From positions 53,467,283 through 53,531,282 of the forward strand of contig OX387182.1 of assembly GCA_947561395.2 (NCBI GenBank): a stretch of DNA of 64,000 bases, in the 5' to 3' direction. This document shows positions 9,648 to 22,234 of this stretch, one piece after another (the first letter of the stretch is position 1; each line of letters begins with the position of its first letter). The notes under the pieces were generated by a model, which ran no database searches, was not told where the DNA came from, and was given only the letters and a program-made list of their open reading frames with translations. The stretch comes from Buxus sempervirens. Lineage: Eukaryota; Streptophyta; Magnoliopsida; Buxales; Buxaceae. The position numbers and the translations under genes were made by a program.

Positions 9648-12600
9648 ATGGCCGGTAGAGGCAGACGTGCGAGGACTGTGGATTGTCCAGAGAGGGATGT
9701 ACCACAGGAGCAGCCACCTGCACCACCACGGGGAGCCCCACCCCCAGTAGAGGACATTTGGGCTGCGGTTGGCTCGCTTTCCCACCTCCTTGCGATGGAG
9801 AGGGAGGAAAGGATGAGTCAGACTGGGAATGGTAATGGCCAGCGAAATGGTCATGGAGCTGCGGTGGATCAGCAGCGCGTGAGAGAGGAGTTGTCCTTGA
9901 GGGACATTGATCAGTTCAGAAAGCTGACTGCCCCGCCGTTTTATGGAGTTCCAGATCCGTTGGAGGCGGAGAGCTGGGTAGCTAGAGTGGAGCGCATGTT
10001 TGATACGATGGACTGTCCAGAGGACCGGAGGGTGAGATTGGCTACCTTCACCCTAGAGGGCGAGGCACAGCATTGGTGGCAGTCATTACGGAGGCAGGCG
10101 GTAGATGGGATCCAGATGACTTGGGACCAGTTTAGGCAGGTCTTTTATGAGCAGTATTTTTCTGCAGAGGTGAGGTTGCAGAAGGAGAGAGAGTTCATGG
10201 ATATCTCTCAGGGATCCTTGACCGTAGCACAGTACGAGGCTCGGTTTGCGGTTCTTTCTCGATTTGCTCACCATATAGTGCATGATGAGCAGAGGCGCAC
10301 CCAGCATTTCGAGAGAGGACTGAGGGCAGACATCAGGCGCATGGTCTCAGTGCTGATGTGCACCAGATACTCAGATTTAGTGGGGAGAGCTCTGCGAGTT
10401 GAGAGAGAGATTAGAGATTCAGGGACTGAGCAGAGCAGAGTTAGAGCACAGCCGAGCGGCACAGAGACACGGAGGGTCCCGGATAGGGACAAGAGACCGA
10501 GGTTCGACTATGGACAGAGGGATAGGAGAGGCTCAGGAGGTTGTTTCAGTTGCGGCCGATTTCACATCCCAGGTCCGTGCGTGTCACCTCCAGGCGCGTG
10601 TTTTAGATGTGGCCAGCATGGGCATCGGGTTGCTGACTGTCCCCACCCGAACACTTACCAGTTACTCAAGCCAGCCCTTACTGCACCTATGGACACCCGA
10701 CCGGCTGAGGCTTCGAGATTTCAGTACTCTAGACCCGTGCCAGCACTTCCAGCACCGCCGAGATTTCCGGGTCAGAGCAGTGGGGGATACCAGAGGCAGC
10801 AGTTACCGCAGAGGCAGCAGGCACCTCAGAGACGGCAGGCACCACCCCCACGCCCCCAGCAGACTAGAGTATATGCAGTAGCAGCTCAGGAGGATGAGCT
10901 TGAGGGAGGGCATGTCGAGGAGGCTCGTGAGGAGGAGCCAGAGGCGCCACAGTTGGTTGGAGGTATTCTTTTCATTCATGGTAGATCAGCCGTATGCTTA
11001 TTCGATTCGGGTGCTTCTAGATCTTTCATTACTCCTTTATGTGCATGCCGTATTGGTTTGGTTCCTTCCACACTCGAGTCCGAGCTACTTGTACACACAC
11101 CATTGGGGGAAACCACTAGAGTACAGACCGTATTTAGGGATTGCATGATCAGATTGAGTTCTTTGGAGTTGCCAGGGGACTTGGTAGAACTGGAATTCGG
11201 GGAATTTGAGGTGATCTTAGGCATCGATTGGCTTTTTCGGCATCATGTGAGCATAGATTGCTATAGGGGTACCATTATGGTATGTCAGCCAGACCAGCCA
11301 GTGCACTGTTTCCGATGTGAAGGGTTGAGAACACGGATCAGTTTAGTAGCATCCATTGAGGTTGAGGAGGCAGAGTCTACGGCACTTAGTCTTTCTAGTG
11401 TGCCTATAGTAGCAGAGTTTGATGACATATTCCCAGACGATCTACCGGGATTACCGCCACCTAGAGAGGTTGAGTTCAGTATACGACTTTTACCTGGTAC
11501 GGCACCTGTATCCAAACCACCATACAGGATGTCACAACCTGAAAATCATGAGATGAAGAAACAGTTGGATGAATTGGAAGCAAAGGGTTTTATTAGGCCC
11601 AGTGTGTCACCATGGGGTGCACCAGTCCTGTTTGTCCAGAAGAAGGACGGGACGATGAGGATGTGTATAGATTACCGCCAGTTGAATCAAGTCACTATCA
11701 AGAATAAGTATCCATTGCCTCGGATTGATGACTTGTTCGACCAGTTGAGGGGAGCGTCTTGGTTTTCTAAGATCGACCTGAGATCTGGATACCACCAGTT
11801 GAGAGTAGCCCCAGAGGATGTAGAGAAGACGGCTTTCCGTACTCGATATGGGCACTACGAGTTTCGGGTTATGCCTTTTGGACTGACTAATGCCCCAGCT
11901 GTTTTCATGAACCTGATGAATCGGGTGTTTCACACACACTTGGACAGCTTTGTGGTTGTGTTCATCGATGATATCCTAGTGTATTCTCGAAGTAGAGAGG
12001 ATCATGTAAGGCACCTCCGAACTGTATTGCAGACATTGAGAGAGCACAGATTGTATGCCAAGTTCAGCAAGTGTCAGTTCTGGTTGAGAGAGGTGAGTTT
12101 CTTGGGGCACGTGATTTCTGGAAATGGTATAGCAGTGGATCCCACTAAAGTGCAGGCTGTTGCAGAATGGCCTAGACCTTCATCTGTGACAGAGATCCGG
12201 AGCTTCTTGGGGATGGCTGGATATTACAGGAGATTCATAGCGAATTTCTCACGAGTAGCCGCACCTCTATCCAATCTCACTAAAAAGGCAGTGAAGTTTG
12301 AATGGAGTGAGAAGTGTGAGAACAGTTTTCAGGAGTTGAAAGGTAAACTGTCTTCAGCTCCAGTCTTGATTGTGCCATCAGTGAGTGAGGGATTTTCGAT
12401 CTATTGTGATGCTTCTCGAGTAGGGTTGGGCTGTGTTCTGATGCAGCAGAGACATGTGGTAGCCTATGCTTCAAGGTTGCTACGCACTCATGAGAAGAAT
12501 TACCCTACGCACGATCTAGAGTTGGCAGCGATCGTGTTTGCACTTAAGTTGTGGAGGCACTATTTGATGGGAGCCAAATTCGAGATATTCTCAGATCACA

Positions 12601-14321
12601 AGAGCTTAAGATATATATTTTCCCAGAGAGAGTTGAATATGAGGCAAAGGAGATGGATGGATCTTCTAAAAGATTATGATTTCACACTACATTATCACCC
12701 GGGCAAGGCTAATGTGGTAGCAGATGCACTGAGTCGTAGAGTTGTTTCTCAAGATGAGGTAGCCACACTAGCTGCTTTCATGACTAGTCAGTGCACTCTT
12801 GTTGATACTGTTGTAGAATGGCCTGGGGAGTTCAGCACTCATGGGCATGGATTGATCATGGCACGAGTTCAAGCAGAGCCAGAGTTGATTCAGAGCATTC
12901 GGGAAGGTCAGTTGGTAGATCCCGATTTATTACGCATCAAGGGGTTAGTAGAGAAGGGTGATGAGGCCACGAAAGATTTTGATGTTCGGGATGGATTGGT
13001 GAGATTTCAAGGGCGGACTTGTGTTCCAAATAATGCTGAAGTCAAGGGATTGATCCTAGACGAGAGTCACAGGTCCAAATATGCAATTCACCCTGGGAGC
13101 ACCAAGATGTACAAGAACCTAAGATCAGTATATTGGTGGTCAGGAATGAAGAAAGACATTGCGGAGTATGTAGCCAAGTGCCTCACTTGTCAACAGGTAA
13201 AGGCAGAGCATAGGAGACCTCCAGGTTTGATGCAACCTTTGCCGGTTCCTGAGTGGAAATGGGAACATATATCGATGGATTTTGTGAGTGGGCTACCGCC
13301 TACAGCTAAGAATCACAACGGCGTATGGGTGATTGTGGATAGGCTAACCAAATCAGCTCACTTTTTGCCTTACCAGACCACACAGACTTTGGCATCATTG
13401 GTAGAGCTGTATACTCGAGAGATAGTCCGGTTGCATGGGGTTCCAGTGTCCATTGTATCGGATAGGGATTCTCGGTTTACGTCGCATTTTTGGCAGTGTT
13501 TCCAGGAGGCCATGGGAACTAAGTTAAGTTTCAGTACTAGTTTCCACCCACAGACCGACGGCCAGTCTGAGAGAACTATTCAGACTCTAGAGGACATGTT
13601 GAGATGTTGTGTCCTGGATTGGGGTGGCAATTGGAGTAAGTATTTACACTTAGCCGAATTCGCTTACAATAATAGCTATCAGGCTAGTATACAGATGGCA
13701 CCCTACGAAGCACTTTATGGCAGGATTTGTAGATCTCCTGTGTGTTGGGTGGAGGTAGGAGAGAAACAGTACTTTGGGCCTGAGATTATACAAGATAGTA
13801 TGGAAAAGGTGAAATTGATTAGACAGCGGTTGTTGACTGCACAGAGTCGTCAGAAAAGTTATTCAGACACCCGACGACGTGAGCTGAAATTTGAAGTGGG
13901 AGACCAAGTGTTCTTGAAGATATCGCCTTCCAAAGGAATCCTGAGATTCGGGAAGAAAGGGAAGTTGTCTCCACGTTTTATTGGGCCGTTTGAGATTGTG
14001 AAGGTGATTAACCCGGTAGCTTATAAGCTAGCTTTGCCAAACCATTTAGCAGGAGTCCATGATGTATTCCACGTATCCATGTTGCGGCAGTACATAGCGG
14101 ATCCTAGTCACGTGATAAATCCTGAACCTTTAGTGATCCGAGAAGATCTGACATACGAAGAGAGACCAGTTCAGATTCTAGACCGTCGGGAGCAGATTCT
14201 TCGCACCAAGGTTGTTCCCTTAGTGAAAGTGCTATGGCAGAATCATACTGTGGAAGATTGCACTTGGGAAGGTGAGGAAGAGATGAAGAAGAAGTATCCG
14301 GAATTGTTTGTTCCTTCTTGA
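9648..14321 (+). CDS. Gag-Pol polyprotein of the Tekay/Del-type chromovirus
   Basis: Intact 1557-codon ORF (TGA at 14319-14321). The first in-frame ATG is at 9648 (MAGRGRRAR); a longer reading from 9630 would need a TTG start. Domains in order, approximate residues: retrotransposon Gag 100-250 (AEYW-like [11 protein letters not shown] ... FEQYF-type core); a degenerate knuckle [13 protein letters not shown] (about 298) and a CCHC knuckle [14 protein letters not shown] (about 317); aspartic protease [11 protein letters not shown] (about 452); reverse transcriptase CIDYRQLN (about 673) and FIDDILVYS (about 771); RNase [13 protein letters not shown] (about 918); integrase HHCC (1137-1185) and DDE residues in ISMDF (about 1209), IVSDRDSRF (about 1270) and QSERTIQ (about 1306); and a C-terminal chromodomain-like segment (1503-1556: [14 protein letters not shown] ... 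[12 protein letters not shown]). Chromodomains direct chromovirus integration to chromatin marks (family knowledge). All catalytic motifs are present, so this copy may be autonomous. Confidence 0.96.
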   Translation: MAGRGRRARTVDCPERDVPQEQPPAPPRGAPPPVEDIWAAVGSLSHLLAMEREERMSQTGNGNGQRNGHGAAVDQQRVREELSLRDIDQFRKLTAPPFYGVPDPLEAESWVARVERMFDTMDCPEDRRVRLATFTLEGEAQHWWQSLRRQAVDGIQMTWDQFRQVFYEQYFSAEVRLQKEREFMDISQGSLTVAQYEARFAVLSRFAHHIVHDEQRRTQHFERGLRADIRRMVSVLMCTRYSDLVGRALRVEREIRDSGTEQSRVRAQPSGTETRRVPDRDKRPRFDYGQRDRRGSGGCFSCGRFHIPGPCVSPPGACFRCGQHGHRVADCPHPNTYQLLKPALTAPMDTRPAEASRFQYSRPVPALPAPPRFPGQSSGGYQRQQLPQRQQAPQRRQAPPPRPQQTRVYAVAAQEDELEGGHVEEAREEEPEAPQLVGGILFIHGRSAVCLFDSGASRSFITPLCACRIGLVPSTLESELLVHTPLGETTRVQTVFRDCMIRLSSLELPGDLVELEFGEFEVILGIDWLFRHHVSIDCYRGTIMVCQPDQPVHCFRCEGLRTRISLVASIEVEEAESTALSLSSVPIVAEFDDIFPDDLPGLPPPREVEFSIRLLPGTAPVSKPPYRMSQPENHEMKKQLDELEAKGFIRPSVSPWGAPVLFVQKKDGTMRMCIDYRQLNQVTIKNKYPLPRIDDLFDQLRGASWFSKIDLRSGYHQLRVAPEDVEKTAFRTRYGHYEFRVMPFGLTNAPAVFMNLMNRVFHTHLDSFVVVFIDDILVYSRSREDHVRHLRTVLQTLREHRLYAKFSKCQFWLREVSFLGHVISGNGIAVDPTKVQAVAEWPRPSSVTEIRSFLGMAGYYRRFIANFSRVAAPLSNLTKKAVKFEWSEKCENSFQELKGKLSSAPVLIVPSVSEGFSIYCDASRVGLGCVLMQQRHVVAYASRLLRTHEKNYPTHDLELAAIVFALKLWRHYLMGAKFEIFSDHKSLRYIFSQRELNMRQRRWMDLLKDYDFTLHYHPGKANVVADALSRRVVSQDEVATLAAFMTSQCTLVDTVVEWPGEFSTHGHGLIMARVQAEPELIQSIREGQLVDPDLLRIKGLVEKGDEATKDFDVRDGLVRFQGRTCVPNNAEVKGLILDESHRSKYAIHPGSTKMYKNLRSVYWWSGMKKDIAEYVAKCLTCQQVKAEHRRPPGLMQPLPVPEWKWEHISMDFVSGLPPTAKNHNGVWVIVDRLTKSAHFLPYQTTQTLASLVELYTREIVRLHGVPVSIVSDRDSRFTSHFWQCFQEAMGTKLSFSTSFHPQTDGQSERTIQTLEDMLRCCVLDWGGNWSKYLHLAEFAYNNSYQASIQMAPYEALYGRICRSPVCWVEVGEKQYFGPEIIQDSMEKVKLIRQRLLTAQSRQKSYSDTRRRELKFEVGDQVFLKISPSKGILRFGKKGKLSPRFIGPFEIVKVINPVAYKLALPNHLAGVHDVFHVSMLRQYIADPSHVINPEPLVIREDLTYEERPVQILDRREQILRTKVVPLVKVLWQNHTVEDCTWEGEEEMKKKYPELFVPS

Positions 14322-14349
14322 GGTAAATTTCGAGGACGAAATTTCTTGT

Positions 14350-14361
14350 AGGAGGGGAGGA
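14350..14361 (+). other. Polypurine tract of the Tekay element
   Basis: AGGAGGGGAGGA directly before the 3' LTR, the plus-strand primer site. Confidence 0.9.
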
Positions 14362-16849
14362 TATAAGACCCTGAATTTTGTGAGTATTTATTTATTTATT
14401 CAGTTATTTATTCTGATGTATAAACTGTGTTTATCAGGTTATTTTGTGGTTTGAGGGCTTAGCCCATACTCATATGTACAGGCGTTATATAGCCATTTTT
14501 CCGAAAAATCGTAGTATTATCATTGGTATTATTAAGGTGTAGTTATGTGATTATTAACGCGAATAGATGCGGAACATGTAGTATCTTCGGTGGGCGAGCA
14601 TGCATAGGATCAAGGGGTTAAAAGGGTTGATCCACCGGCGTATACATCTCGCAAGGTAAGTGTTAAATGAGCAAATAAGGGAAAGTAGGGTTTTTAGTTT
14701 TAAACGAAATACGCGTATACTTACGGAAACATTTTCGTTAAGTCTGGAGATCAGGCGAACTCGCGATTTCGGCTGGAGTGGCGACTAGGGCTTCTGTTCG
14801 TGAAGAACCATAAACCGCAAGTGCTGGAAGAAGGAGTTCGGAGCTGAAATTCATTGGGTTATTTCTCTCTGCTCGAGAAGATTAGTTTCGGTAGACTTTT
14901 CATTCGCATGCGTGGCCGGAGAAGTGATCGGCCGAGGTTTTACCATTCGAGAATAAGCACACTCAGGTGAGTAGCACTGTTTTACAACTGGGATTGTGTT
15001 TTTCTGTTTCTCTCGAGATTATTCTGATGCATGGGTTATATATAAAGTGATTGTGTGAGTTTTCTGGGTTTTTCTGGTTTTCGGAAAGTTACATGAACAG
15101 AGTCTCCGGATTGAAATTATAATTGAAAATGAAAGTGTTTAGATTAATTTCAAATATGGTTGGGAAGTCTTCTGGGAGTATTAGGAGTGTACTGGAGTAG
15201 TTACAGACCTTCACAAACCGGCCAGTCATGTAGATCTCAAAATAACAGAGAAATGAAAACCACAGGGGGTATCCGCTCACCTCGCGCTCACCGGCGTTCA
15301 CCTCGGAGGTAGGCGCCCCGTTAATAATGACCTACCGCCGATCCCGCGCCCACCTCGCGCTCATCTCGTGCGAAGTAGAAAACGAGGCGCCCATCTCGCG
15401 CGAATCTCGCGCCCACCTCACGCCCATCTCGCGCTCACCTAGCGTCGGGTGAGCGGCAGGTCGATTTTGCCCTTTTTCTTCACCGCCGACCGGCGCTCAC
15501 CTCGCGCCCACCTCAATAGGTGAGCGGCAGACCTATTTTGCTTACCGAAATGGAATTTCTGATTTGACCAAGAGTATTTGCATTACTTAGGGGTTAAACC
15601 ACTTCACTATTCACTTGGTTAGGAACCTGGGAAACCATTTTGCCTATGAAATTAATAGAGGAAAAATTTGTGAACATCTTATGAGTTTTAAGTTGAGTTT
15701 AGGTTGCTTATGAGTATTGTGCCGGACACCAAACTAGTAAGAGTTACCAGTTACTTTTCCTTGTTCTATACACTGTTTTGATTGAGAAGTTCTTGTATTT
15801 CTAGTTTCACTTGTTGGAAACTTTATACGTATTGAAAGGTTTTCTTTGGTATGAATGGATTGAGTTTTACTTTCATATGACTTGTGTTATGGAAATGAGA
15901 AAATACTGAATGTACTTGAGGTACTGCTTGGTCCAGAGGGACAGGTGATGAATTGTGATGAGTTCTTACATGATGTGGAATGAATGGTTTTGTTTTGATA
16001 TTGAAATCGAGATTATATGATGTTTACTGTTTTGGTCTAGCTTGTCCTGGATCCAGATGTTTAAGCTTAGTAATGTGATGTTATTGTTGGTTGTTGGAAT
16101 TGCATGGCCTTGTGTGTTGCCACAACCGGTGTAGAGCAGCCAGAAACCCTGAGTAGGCCTGGTTGTCAATGCAGAAACCCGGGGAGTAGGCCTGCATTGG
16201 ATGACGAAACCCTGAGTAGGCCATCATTTCAGAGTATCCGAAACCCTGAGTAGGCCGGAACTGTGTACATGGAGGTGTGGAGTGTCTACTTGGCATGTTT
16301 AATTTATCAACCAAACGATAATCATGACATTGACCAATCGATGTGTTATTGTATTTAACTGAGATGTGATTTGTTTGATTTGAACTTGGGAAATTGATGT
16401 TGGTTGTTTAAACGTATTGTAGTGTTGTCGATGCATAGTTTTAAAATGTGATTCAACTATTTCTGCATGCATGTGCTACTCGCTGAGATATTCGTATCTC
16501 ACTCTGTTGTTGTTCTATTTTTGTCAGATACTCGTGGTGAGGCGATTACTGGGGTAGATCCTGCTGAGGCATATAGGGAGGAAGACTACTATTACCTTCC
16601 TTAGACTTGTAGGTTATCTGTTCCGAATTTGAGAACTTGAATTAATTGAGATGTATTAAAGAAATTGGGGATGAACCATATGATTTCAGTTCAGTTTAAA
16701 TGTTACAATTTTGCATAAATGGAAATGTGCACTCTGTTAGGTTATAGATGTATGATTATCCAGCGATCATAAATTGATTAACGATCCTTGCCTAACCTCC
16801 GTGAGACGTGTTATATCTTTAATGAACAACACGGATCCGGGGCGTTACA
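14362..16849 (+). repeat. 3' LTR of the Tekay-type element
   Basis: 2488 bp, aligned with 6995-9493 throughout. It begins TATAAGACC (mutated TG) and ends GGGGCGTTACA, followed by the TSD TTTTC (16850-16854). It lacks one 11-bp unit in the CpG-dense array. Confidence 0.96.
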
Positions 16850-16854
16850 TTTTC

Positions 16855-17797
16855 AGACTCAAGGGATTCAATCTTTAACTTGTATTCACCCACACAAGAA
16901 GTAGACTCTTCAAATTTGGCTTGAAGATCTTATTTCATGAGTTATACTTCATTAAGCCTTTTAAGAGTAGATTTCAATTGTTTTTTAACCTTCAAACACT
17001 CTTTTAAAAACCTTGTCATATGCCTCTTGTATATTTTCCTCATAATCAGACTCATTATGAGAATCTATTGCATTGTCACTTGGTACAGAGTCTTCATGAT
17101 TTCTAGCATCACCACTTCCCACAATAGAAGTGAATGCCATGTAGTTTGGTCTTTCCTTAGTAAAGGAGTCCTCACTATCTTGGTCAAAAGTACTCTCATC
17201 ATCAGACAGGGTAGCATTCATAGCTTTCCCTTGAAGTTTCTTGAAAGAGGACACTTAGACCTAATGTGACCAAAACCTTGACATTCATGGCATCTAATCT
17301 GCTGAAGTTTCTTCCATCGGGTGTCCTTGGGATTTTTGTATTCCTTATTCTCAGATTTGATCTTGTACTTTTTGTCATTGCCTCTAGAACTCCCTCTAAG
17401 CTTAGGTCTTTCATTGCCTCTCTTTGGTTTCTTTATTTTGAAAATTTTTCTAAAATTTTTTACAAAGAGAGCAATATCTTCATCTGCAATCGCTTCCCTG
17501 CTACAATCATCATAAGTCTCTTCTTTTATTGTTTTAAGAGCAATAGACTTATTCTTTTTAATTGGAGGAAGAGTAAGCTCATAAGTCTGGATTGAACCTA
17601 TAAGGTCTTCTATTTTAATACTATCAATGTCCTTACACTCTTCTATGATATTGACTTTGGGTCTATACTTTTCAAGAAAAGCCCTGAGAAATTTTCTCAC
17701 CACTCTATTGGGAGGAATTCTATCACCAAGGTTGAAACTGGAGTTTACTATATCACTGAGTTTGGCATAGAATAAATCAAAGGGTTCATCCTCACCC
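16855..17797 (-). pseudogene. Ty1/copia (SIRE/Maximus-like) gag remnant
   Basis: On the minus strand the frame entering at 17797 encodes a copia Gag core (FYAKLSDIVNSSFNLGD ... RVVRKFLRAFLEKYRPKV ... IEDLIGSIQTYEL), a Lys-rich segment and a CCHC knuckle CHECQGFGHIRSKC (about 17290-17245). A frameshift leads to an acidic Ser/Asp-rich part (17254-16985) and a predicted coiled region up to the Tekay insertion. The N-terminal part of gag is missing because a Tat/Ogre element is inserted at 17798. It continues at 6989-6609. The Gag core and knuckle pattern fit the SIRE/Maximus lineage. Confidence 0.88.
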
Positions 17798-17897
17798 TGT
17801 AGACACCCCAAAATTGCGCTGGGAAAATGATGAATAATTGGCAAAAATCATTCTTTCCTTTGAAACCAGCACAAAAATTCAGATTTAAGCATTTTTT

Positions 17898-18045
17898 CTT
17901 GTATCCGACAACTCAGGTCGGATACAAGCATATCTCTTCATATCCGACATAGGTTGTCGGATACTAGTAGGTATTATTGTATCCAATGACATATGTCGGA
18001 TACGTATATGTGCTCTTGTATCCGATCTGAGTTGTCGGATACAAG
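17898..18045 (+). repeat. GTATCCGAC hairpin array upstream of the TATA box
   Basis: Four inverted repeats: CTTGTATCCGAC/GTCGGATACAAG with loop AACTCAG (17898-17928); TATCCGAC/GTCGGATA (17941-17963); GTATCC/GGATAC around GACATATGTC (17979-18003); CTTGTATCCGA/TCGGATACAAG with loop TCTGAGTTG (18015-18045). The first and last are close to reverse complements of each other. A degenerate array with the same core is found in the leader at 21843-21985. Confidence 0.92.
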
Positions 18046-18201
18046 TTTTTGCTCAAAATTAAGGTTTTCTGAGAGTTTTCACTTTTTACCATCATATCCT
18101 TCATTTAAGGAGTGGAAATCTCGGAAATAGCCTTAGGGTTTAGGTTGGTGGACTCTAGACATCATTTTGTGTCTAGCATCATGCAAACCCTAGCCTTTGC
18201 C

Positions 18202-18210
18202 TATAAATAG
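18202..18210 (+). promoter_or_regulatory. TATA box of the Tat/Ogre-clade LTR
   Basis: TATAAATAG, about 155 bp downstream of the hairpin array. It would place the transcription start near 18235. Confidence 0.6.
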
Positions 18211-20245
18211 GAGGCTCCTCCTTAAGCAAATGGGGAAGACGTTGAAGGTTGAAGAGCTCTGAGTGAAGAAGGGAACCGCTGCCGCACTGCTTCCAGAAAC
18301 CCAAGCAAGCCTGAAAACCTCTTTATTTTTCTGTCTTTACATTCTAGGGTTAGTTCTTTTCCTTTGCCTTTCTGTAGAATAATGGCCTAATCTTTGTGTA
18401 TGCAACCTCTTCTTCTACTCAAAGTACTTCAAGACTCCCTCTAGCCGTAAAACGTGAAGATGGGATCTAGGGGAAACGAGACTGAGGATTGATCCTTAGT
18501 GTTAGAACCATTTTTGAAAAGCCTTTTGTTCCATGAAAACCGTTTCATACTCAAAGTACCCCAAGACTATCTTAAAGAACCGTAAAACGGGGAGAGAGAA
18601 CTAAGGGAAACGAGAATGGAATGGAACCTTAGGTCTTTTTAGAACCCATTTGATTAATATGAATGCCATACGTTGTTATGTTGTGATTGAAGAAATGATT
18701 TTTTACACATACACACATAGCACCCGTTTTTGACGGAATCGGCTTGTATTTCGGATTTATTGCAATCATGGTGATAGATCTGAAATAAATAGCCCCAAAC
18801 AGTTTTGGGATATTTCTTAATGGTTTTCAACGTGATTTCAAGCAAGTATTGAACACCTCACGGTCTAACCTCTCGGTTTTGGGCGTTTTGCTCAATGGTT
18901 TTTGGCATATTCTTTCCAATCGGAGAGGATGGTGAGCCAACCTTGTGCCCTATTTCCACCTAGAGGTTCTTCAACAATTTTTCGAATGATTTTGATTCAT
19001 ATTGCATAGATCACACACATTTGATCACCGTTTTAGATTGATTTTACTTAAAAAGGTCTAAACTGGACAGCAGCTGTACCCTAACTTTGGATACTTATAA
19101 CTTCATCATTCGGATGAATTTTGGAGTGATTCCAAAGCCATGGGAAAGGTGAGGCTGTATAGTTTATGTCTGTAAAATTTCATCAATTTTTATGATGTGG
19201 ATTTTTGACACAACTCAGTCGAAGTTGATAGGTCAGTTCAAGCCAGATTGCAGAACCTGTCACTTTGACTGAGCGCCATGTGTTCGTTTTAAGTCCGATT
19301 TGAGTGATTCTTGTTTCTGTGTTTTCCTTCGGAAGTCTAATTTCAAAACCATGTGGTTTCATATTTTTTGATTCCATTTGTGTCGTGGGTAACAGATTTA
19401 CTCAGAACTGCTCAATAGCACATTGCTGGGTAAATCTGTGATCTTCGGGGCTTGTTCAGGAGGTTACCCAAGGCACATACGGATGAATTTTTGTGTGAGG
19501 ATAGTTTCATCTGAAATATGGCCCTACATACTTCATTCATACCAAATTTCATGGATTTATATGGAGTCGATTTTTCCAAATGAATTTCCAAATTTGATCA
19601 CTTATTACTTTTAACAGTTTCCAACAGCAGATTTCAAAGGAGCATAACTCCTAGGATTTTAACCGGATTTGATTGAAAATTTGCATGAGTCTTCTATTTA
19701 TCATAAGCTTTCAAATGGATTTGGTTTGGCTCAATTAAAATTTGATTTGAATGATTTCAAGACAAATGGCTCTATCTTTTATCGAATTTTCCGGATTTGT
19801 CTCAACTTGGTTTTGTTCAAGTCTTGCTTTGATTTCCATTTAATGGTGATATCCCAGAAGTGATACTGATATAAAAGAGGATTTGGAATTCATTTGATTT
19901 TTCATGTGAAAGTATCATACACTTGTTTAATCCTTTTTCAAGGTTTTTGATTATTTTAGCAAGCTTTCTTATTTTTTTAACATGAACAACACTTGGCAAC
20001 CGCCTTGTGTGGGTGAATGGGGGTGCCTAATACCTTCCCCCATTCATAATCTAATCCCCTTACCCATCTTTGGATTTTATTTTCAAGTAGAGTTATTTTT
20101 ACTCTAGTATTTGCCTTTTTGTCTATTTGATGATTTTGTTGTCCATTCACACCCAAAAATTGAATGGTGGCGACTCTCCCATATTTTGTTGAGCCCATGT
20201 GATGACGGAGGGAATCATCTCGGTGATTTTTCCATATCTCACAAT

Positions 20246-20264
20246 TGGCGACTCTGTTGGGGAC
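20246..20264 (+). other. Primer-binding site (tRNA-Arg type)
   Basis: TGGCGACTCTGTTGGGGAC, two bases after the LTR. This is the PBS type described for Ogre elements (tRNA-Arg); the tRNA assignment is from family knowledge. Confidence 0.85.
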
Positions 20265-22234
20265 TTGTGGATTTAAGCCGTGTTTTGTTTTTGTTCATGA
20301 TTTATTCTAATCTTGAAGGCTTGCTGTTTTGCTTAGTTTATTTTGTGCAGATTGTTGTGTTTCAAATCTGATTGGGATGCTTTGAAATTTACATGGATAA
20401 AGGCATGTATGTGTTGCTTGATGTTGTCTAGAAATTTGTCTAGAAGAAGCCTATCTTGAAACATGATTTTGATGTATTTTGTGATAACATGCTCTAATTT
20501 GAGTTTTTATGCCATGAGTTGAACATAAAATTTAAAAGCATGAAATCTAGGAGTTTAATGGGTGTTTTTGGTGCCTTCTAGCACGTTTTCCCTAAATTAA
20601 AACTCTTTTTATACCATGTGATTAGTTGCTGTATTTTTAGGCTTTAATTTGGGTTTCAATACCATGTTGATCAAGAAAAATTGTGGGCATGAAATCTAGA
20701 AATTCAGTAGCTATTTTTGGGGTTTTCAAGCATGTTTTACCTAATCAAAACCCTTCTTGTACCATGTCAAGTAGTTGCTTTATTTTTTAGGCTTCAATTT
20801 GGGTAGGAATAATGCACTTTGAGCATGAAGAAAAAAGCATGAAATCTGGAAATTTAGGTAATGCTTTTAAGGTTTCAAGCATGCTTTCCATGTTTTAATT
20901 ATTGTTGGTACAATGTGATAACATGTTTTGTGTGCCACTTTTGTGTATATGATGGTCATGAGCATGTTTGGGTGTTTATTATCTTGTGCTTGTGTTTTCA
21001 ATTCCAATATGATTGTCATATTTGCCTTGGCTTGAAATTGTATGCATGGCTACGAAAAGAGTGGCAAAGGGCTGGGACGTTATGAATGCACCCCAATTTT
21101 AAATGCACTTGAGCACTTTAAACACTTTGCACAGCCTACCCATTACCTATAGGAAGTTGAATCCGAATGTGTGTAGCTTCAATCACCGAGGTCGATACTT
21201 CAGAAAGCGAAAGTGAAAACATTTACCTTAGAATTTGAGTCAATGATGTGATGACAATGGGATCTGTGATTCGATTCCGGGCATCACTAGACTTGAGTTC
21301 TAAGTTGCCAATTAAGCAAAAACCATATGCTTGAAGGTGGAGAAACACGTTTTCAGCTAAAGTACACAATTGCGTTTGGGGAATTGGGTGTAAATGTGGG
21401 CAAGCCGTTTGCATGTTTCACAGGCCAAGTTATAATATGAATACCGTATTGAAGGTAACACAAGGTGGCAAGGTAAAGCCATGTTTTTTATTTATCTTCA
21501 TGAAAATTAAAAGCCATAGTGTCCATATGCTTGTGATGAAATTTTTCCCAAAAGTGTCTATAGCCTAAGGTTGGTGTAACCTACAGGATGAGTTTCCAAC
21601 TCAATTTAAAAGTCATCCTACCCAAAGTCCATGTAGGAGGCAACCAAGAGTACCAAAACCCATGAATGGGTACATGACTTTGGAGGGTACAAGTACCCTC
21701 ATGAATTTGTGAATTTTTGTAAGTATGATGTCAAAGCCCAATTTGGGGCTGGATTTAGAGGCCAAGTCAAGGTGAACATCAAGTGGGAATGAAAATAACA
21801 GGATCTAGTGAAAAAATGAGTCAAAAAGGGCCATTTCGGCATTAACTGACAACTCAGGTCGGTTAAACAGAGTTTCCTTCTTATCCGACATATTCCATCG
21901 GTTACAAAAGCTTATGCATGTATCTGATCATTTGTATCGGATACAATAAGGCATAGCCTTAGCCGACATGTCATGTCGGATACAACCAGGAAATATGCAA
22001 ATTGACTTTTCATCCCAAATTCTTAGAATAAAATGCCTAAAACATTGTGAATAATCCTTAGGCAACCCAAAGAGAATATGAAAATGTTCAAAACAAAAAT
22101 CTCACTAAGGATTTAACCTAATTTTGAAGCACAAATCTACATTTTACCCTCAAGATTCATTAAGGGAAACTGAGGTATCATATTTCTTGATACCAACTCA
22201 CTTCAAACATGTTTAAATCAAACTTTTGAACTTG
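20265..22234 (+). other. Non-coding leader of the Tat/Ogre-clade element
   Basis: About 2 kb without a supported ORF; an Ogre-type ORF1 is not detectable. It contains repeated phrases (for example GCATGAAATCTAG / TTTTAGGCTT at 20530-20860, roughly three degenerate 120-130-bp units) and a degenerate hairpin array at 21843-21985 (GACAACTCAGGTCGG, CGACATATTCCATCGG, GACATGTCATGTC). Confidence 0.6.

Larger units (their letters stand above)
6995..16849 (+). mobile_element. Complete Tekay/Del-type chromovirus (Ty3/gypsy)
   Basis: A 9855-bp element with two 2.49-kb LTRs, a PBS matching initiator tRNA-Met, one intact gag-pol ORF ending in a chromodomain-like segment, a polypurine tract and a perfect 5-bp TSD (TTTTC). 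It is inserted into the minus-strand copia gag. By eye the two LTRs differ by about 22 substitutions and one 11-bp indel (about 0.9%), which indicates a recent insertion. The 3' LTR starts TATAAGACC instead of TGTAAGACC, so the left terminal dinucleotide of that LTR is mutated. A solo LTR of the same family lies at 51717-54206. Confidence 0.97.
17798..20243 (+). repeat. 5' LTR of the Tat/Ogre-clade element
   Basis: Starts TGTAGACACCCC inside the copia gag and ends CATATCTCACA, two bases before the PBS. It contains a four-hairpin array (17898-18045), a TATA box (18202-18210) and a PBS-like decoy TGGCGACTCT (20168-20177). No second copy is in the window, so the boundaries rest on the broken copia frame at the left and on the PBS at the right. 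Confidence 0.85.

Noticed and set aside
10086-11939. Antisense and alternative-frame ORFs within the Tekay polyprotein (up to 160 aa)
   Set aside because: Shadows of the conserved gag-pol reading frame with no independent homology signal.
20246-20264. tRNA-like sequence after LTRs (also 9498 and 43805)
   Set aside because: Only the 13-19 bases complementary to a tRNA 3' end are present. These are primer-binding sites, not tRNA genes.
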